Shown: positions 5,245 to 6,440 of the stretch, piece by piece | Layout of the letters: each line of letters starts with the position of its first letter | Numbering within the stretch: position 1 is the stretch's first letter | From: an uncultured Clostridia bacterium | GTDB taxonomy: Bacteria > Bacillota > Clostridia > Oscillospirales > Acutalibacteraceae | NCBI GenBank assembly: GCA_947302895.1 | Contig: CAMYWU010000091.1 | Location: forward strand, 1-6,440 | Direction: 5' to 3' | DNA length: 6,440 nucleotides | Notes under the pieces: model-generated | The model's input: only the letters and a program-made list of their open reading frames with translations | The model's database searches: none | What the model was told of the DNA's origin: nothing | Made by a program: the position numbers and the translations under genes

Positions 5245-6440
5245 GTGAATACTCCCCTTGCAGACAGAATACGCCCTACCGAGCTTAGCGAGGTTGTAGG
5301 TCAGAAGCACCTGCTGAGCGAAGGCAAGGCGCTTTATAATATGATTGAAAACGGCGATATACCCAATCTGATTTTCTACGGTCCCTCAGGAGTGGGCAAA
5401 ACAACGGTTGCTTCAATTATTGCAAACCGAACAAACCGAGCACTGAGGAAGCTGAACGGAACAAGCGCTTCAACAAGCGATATAAGGGATATAGTTGCCG
5501 AAATAGATACTTTTACGGCGCCAAACGGAATACTTCTCTATCTCGATGAGATTCAGTATTTCAACAAGCGCCAGCAGCAAAGCCTTCTTGAATACATAGA
5601 AAACGGCAAGATAACGCTTATTGCTTCAACAACCGAGAACCCGTATTTTTATGTTTATTCGGCAATTCTTTCACGTTCAACGGTTTTTGAATTCAAGAGT
5701 ATTGAAACCCAGGATATTATTCCTGCCGTTAAGAGGGGCTTTGATTTCCTTTCGGAAGAAAACAAAATTGAAATTGAATATGATGAAAGCGTTTTGAAAA
5801 AAATTGCTTCGGGCTGCGGCGGCGATGTCCGCAAGGCGCTCAATTCAGTTGAAAATTGCTTTCTTGCAACACCGTCGAAAAACGGTAAAAAAATAATCAG
5901 CCTTGAAACCGCCGAGGAGCTTGCGCAAAAATCATCAATGCGCTACGACAGAGACGGCGACGAGCACTATGATATTGTTTCGGCATACCAGAAAAGTATG
6001 AGGGGAAGCGACCCCGATGCGGCGCTGCATTATCTTGCACGCCTTATTGAAGCGGGCGATTTGCCAAGCGCTTGCAGAAGGCTTATGGTATGCGCCTGCG
6101 AGGATGTAGGGCTTGCGTATCCCCAGATAATTCCGATTGTTAAGGCGGCGGTTGATGCGGCTATGATGGTTGGTCTTCCCGAAGCGAGAATACCGCTTGC
6201 GGATGCGGTTATACTTGTTGCAACCGCACCCAAAAGCAACAGCGGAGAAGCTGCAATTGATGCGGCGCTTGCCGATATAAGAAGCGGCAAGACAGGTCCT
6301 ATACCGAGAACGCTTCAAAACAAGCATTTTGACGGCGAGGATGCCGAAGTTAAGGGTCAGCACTATGTTTATCCCCATCCGTATCCAAACCACTGGGTTA
6401 ATCAGCAGTATCTGCCTGATATAATAAAAAATGCAAAATA
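5245..6440 (+). CDS. rarA: Replication-associated recombination protein A (RarA/MgsA AAA+ ATPase), 3' end beyond window
   Basis: The first 398 codons read without a stop from GTG 5245 to the window edge, which ends on the partial codon TA. RarA is a clamp-loader-like AAA+ ATPase that acts at stalled or gapped replication forks, with SSB and RecA in studied bacteria. Visible motifs are an N-terminal LADRIRPTELSEVVGQ block (5-20), Walker A GPSGVGKTT (46-54), Walker B LLYLDEI (97-103), sensor 1 ASTTENP (127-133), the LSRS arginine-finger region (142-145, R144) and sensor 2 GGDVRKALN (192-200, R196). The RarA-specific C-terminal part begins near 238 (DEHYDIVSAYQKSMRGSDPDAA) and runs through YPHPYPNHWVNQQYLP (376-391). 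Family members are usually about 420-450 residues, so only a few tens of residues should be missing and the final TA is probably a Tyr codon. It starts 2 nt after queH and is the last gene seen of the operon. Confidence 0.95.
   Translation, partial: MNTPLADRIRPTELSEVVGQKHLLSEGKALYNMIENGDIPNLIFYGPSGVGKTTVASIIANRTNRALRKLNGTSASTSDIRDIVAEIDTFTAPNGILLYLDEIQYFNKRQQQSLLEYIENGKITLIASTTENPYFYVYSAILSRSTVFEFKSIETQDIIPAVKRGFDFLSEENKIEIEYDESVLKKIASGCGGDVRKALNSVENCFLATPSKNGKKIISLETAEELAQKSSMRYDRDGDEHYDIVSAYQKSMRGSDPDAALHYLARLIEAGDLPSACRRLMVCACEDVGLAYPQIIPIVKAAVDAAMMVGLPEARIPLADAVILVATAPKSNSGEAAIDAALADIRSGKTGPIPRTLQNKHFDGEDAEVKGQHYVYPHPYPNHWVNQQYLPDIIKNAK

Noticed and set aside
5935..6393. Two overlapping minus-strand ORFs opposite rarA
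   Set aside because: They are shadows of well-conserved rarA coding sequence, with no independent support.

Overview
The window reads as a low-GC, Gram-positive chromosome fragment, most likely from an anaerobic gut-type member of the Clostridia (Oscillospiraceae/Ruminococcus-like). This is an inference. It rests on AGGAGG-type ribosome sites, sigma-A type promoters, exported proteins with Gram-positive signal peptides and Thr/Lys-rich linkers, and QueH rather than QueG. All supported genes lie on the + strand.

Layout. (1) Positions 1-758: a small membrane-anchored, DUF4352-like protein of unknown function (132-713). It has its own perfect-consensus promoter (66-94) and is closed by a 51-nt perfect palindrome that probably terminates transcription. 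(2) Positions 758-1618: a compact mobile unit, a REP-associated/IS200-like Y1 (HUH) transposase gene (840-1583). It is flanked by two nearly identical GGGG-TCTGT-CCCC hairpins in the same orientation, and a good promoter lies just inside the left hairpin. (3) Positions 1664-6440: an apparent operon driven by an extended -10 promoter (1664-1692). It holds two tandem paralogous secreted PcsB/EnvC-like coiled-coil + M23 murein hydrolases (1724-3151 and 3183-4607), then queH (4610-5242), then rarA (5245 to beyond the window end). The gaps are 31, 2 and 2 nt, and no terminator is visible between the genes.

How the genes fit together. The two M23 proteins should act outside the membrane, cutting peptidoglycan cross-links during growth or division. 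Unlike E. coli EnvC, both keep all zinc-binding and catalytic residues. queH (last step of queuosine synthesis) and rarA (replication-fork AAA+ ATPase) are housekeeping genes with no obvious functional link to the hydrolases. They appear to be co-transcribed, and queH is probably translationally coupled to the gene before it.

I do not see a convincing new biological system. The best leads are the transposase unit with its paired direct hairpins, the tandem hydrolases with oppositely charged linkers, and the uncharacterised membrane protein. No rRNA, tRNA, CRISPR array or riboswitch is supported. The longest gene-free stretches are 714-839 and 1584-1723, and both are accounted for by hairpins and promoters.
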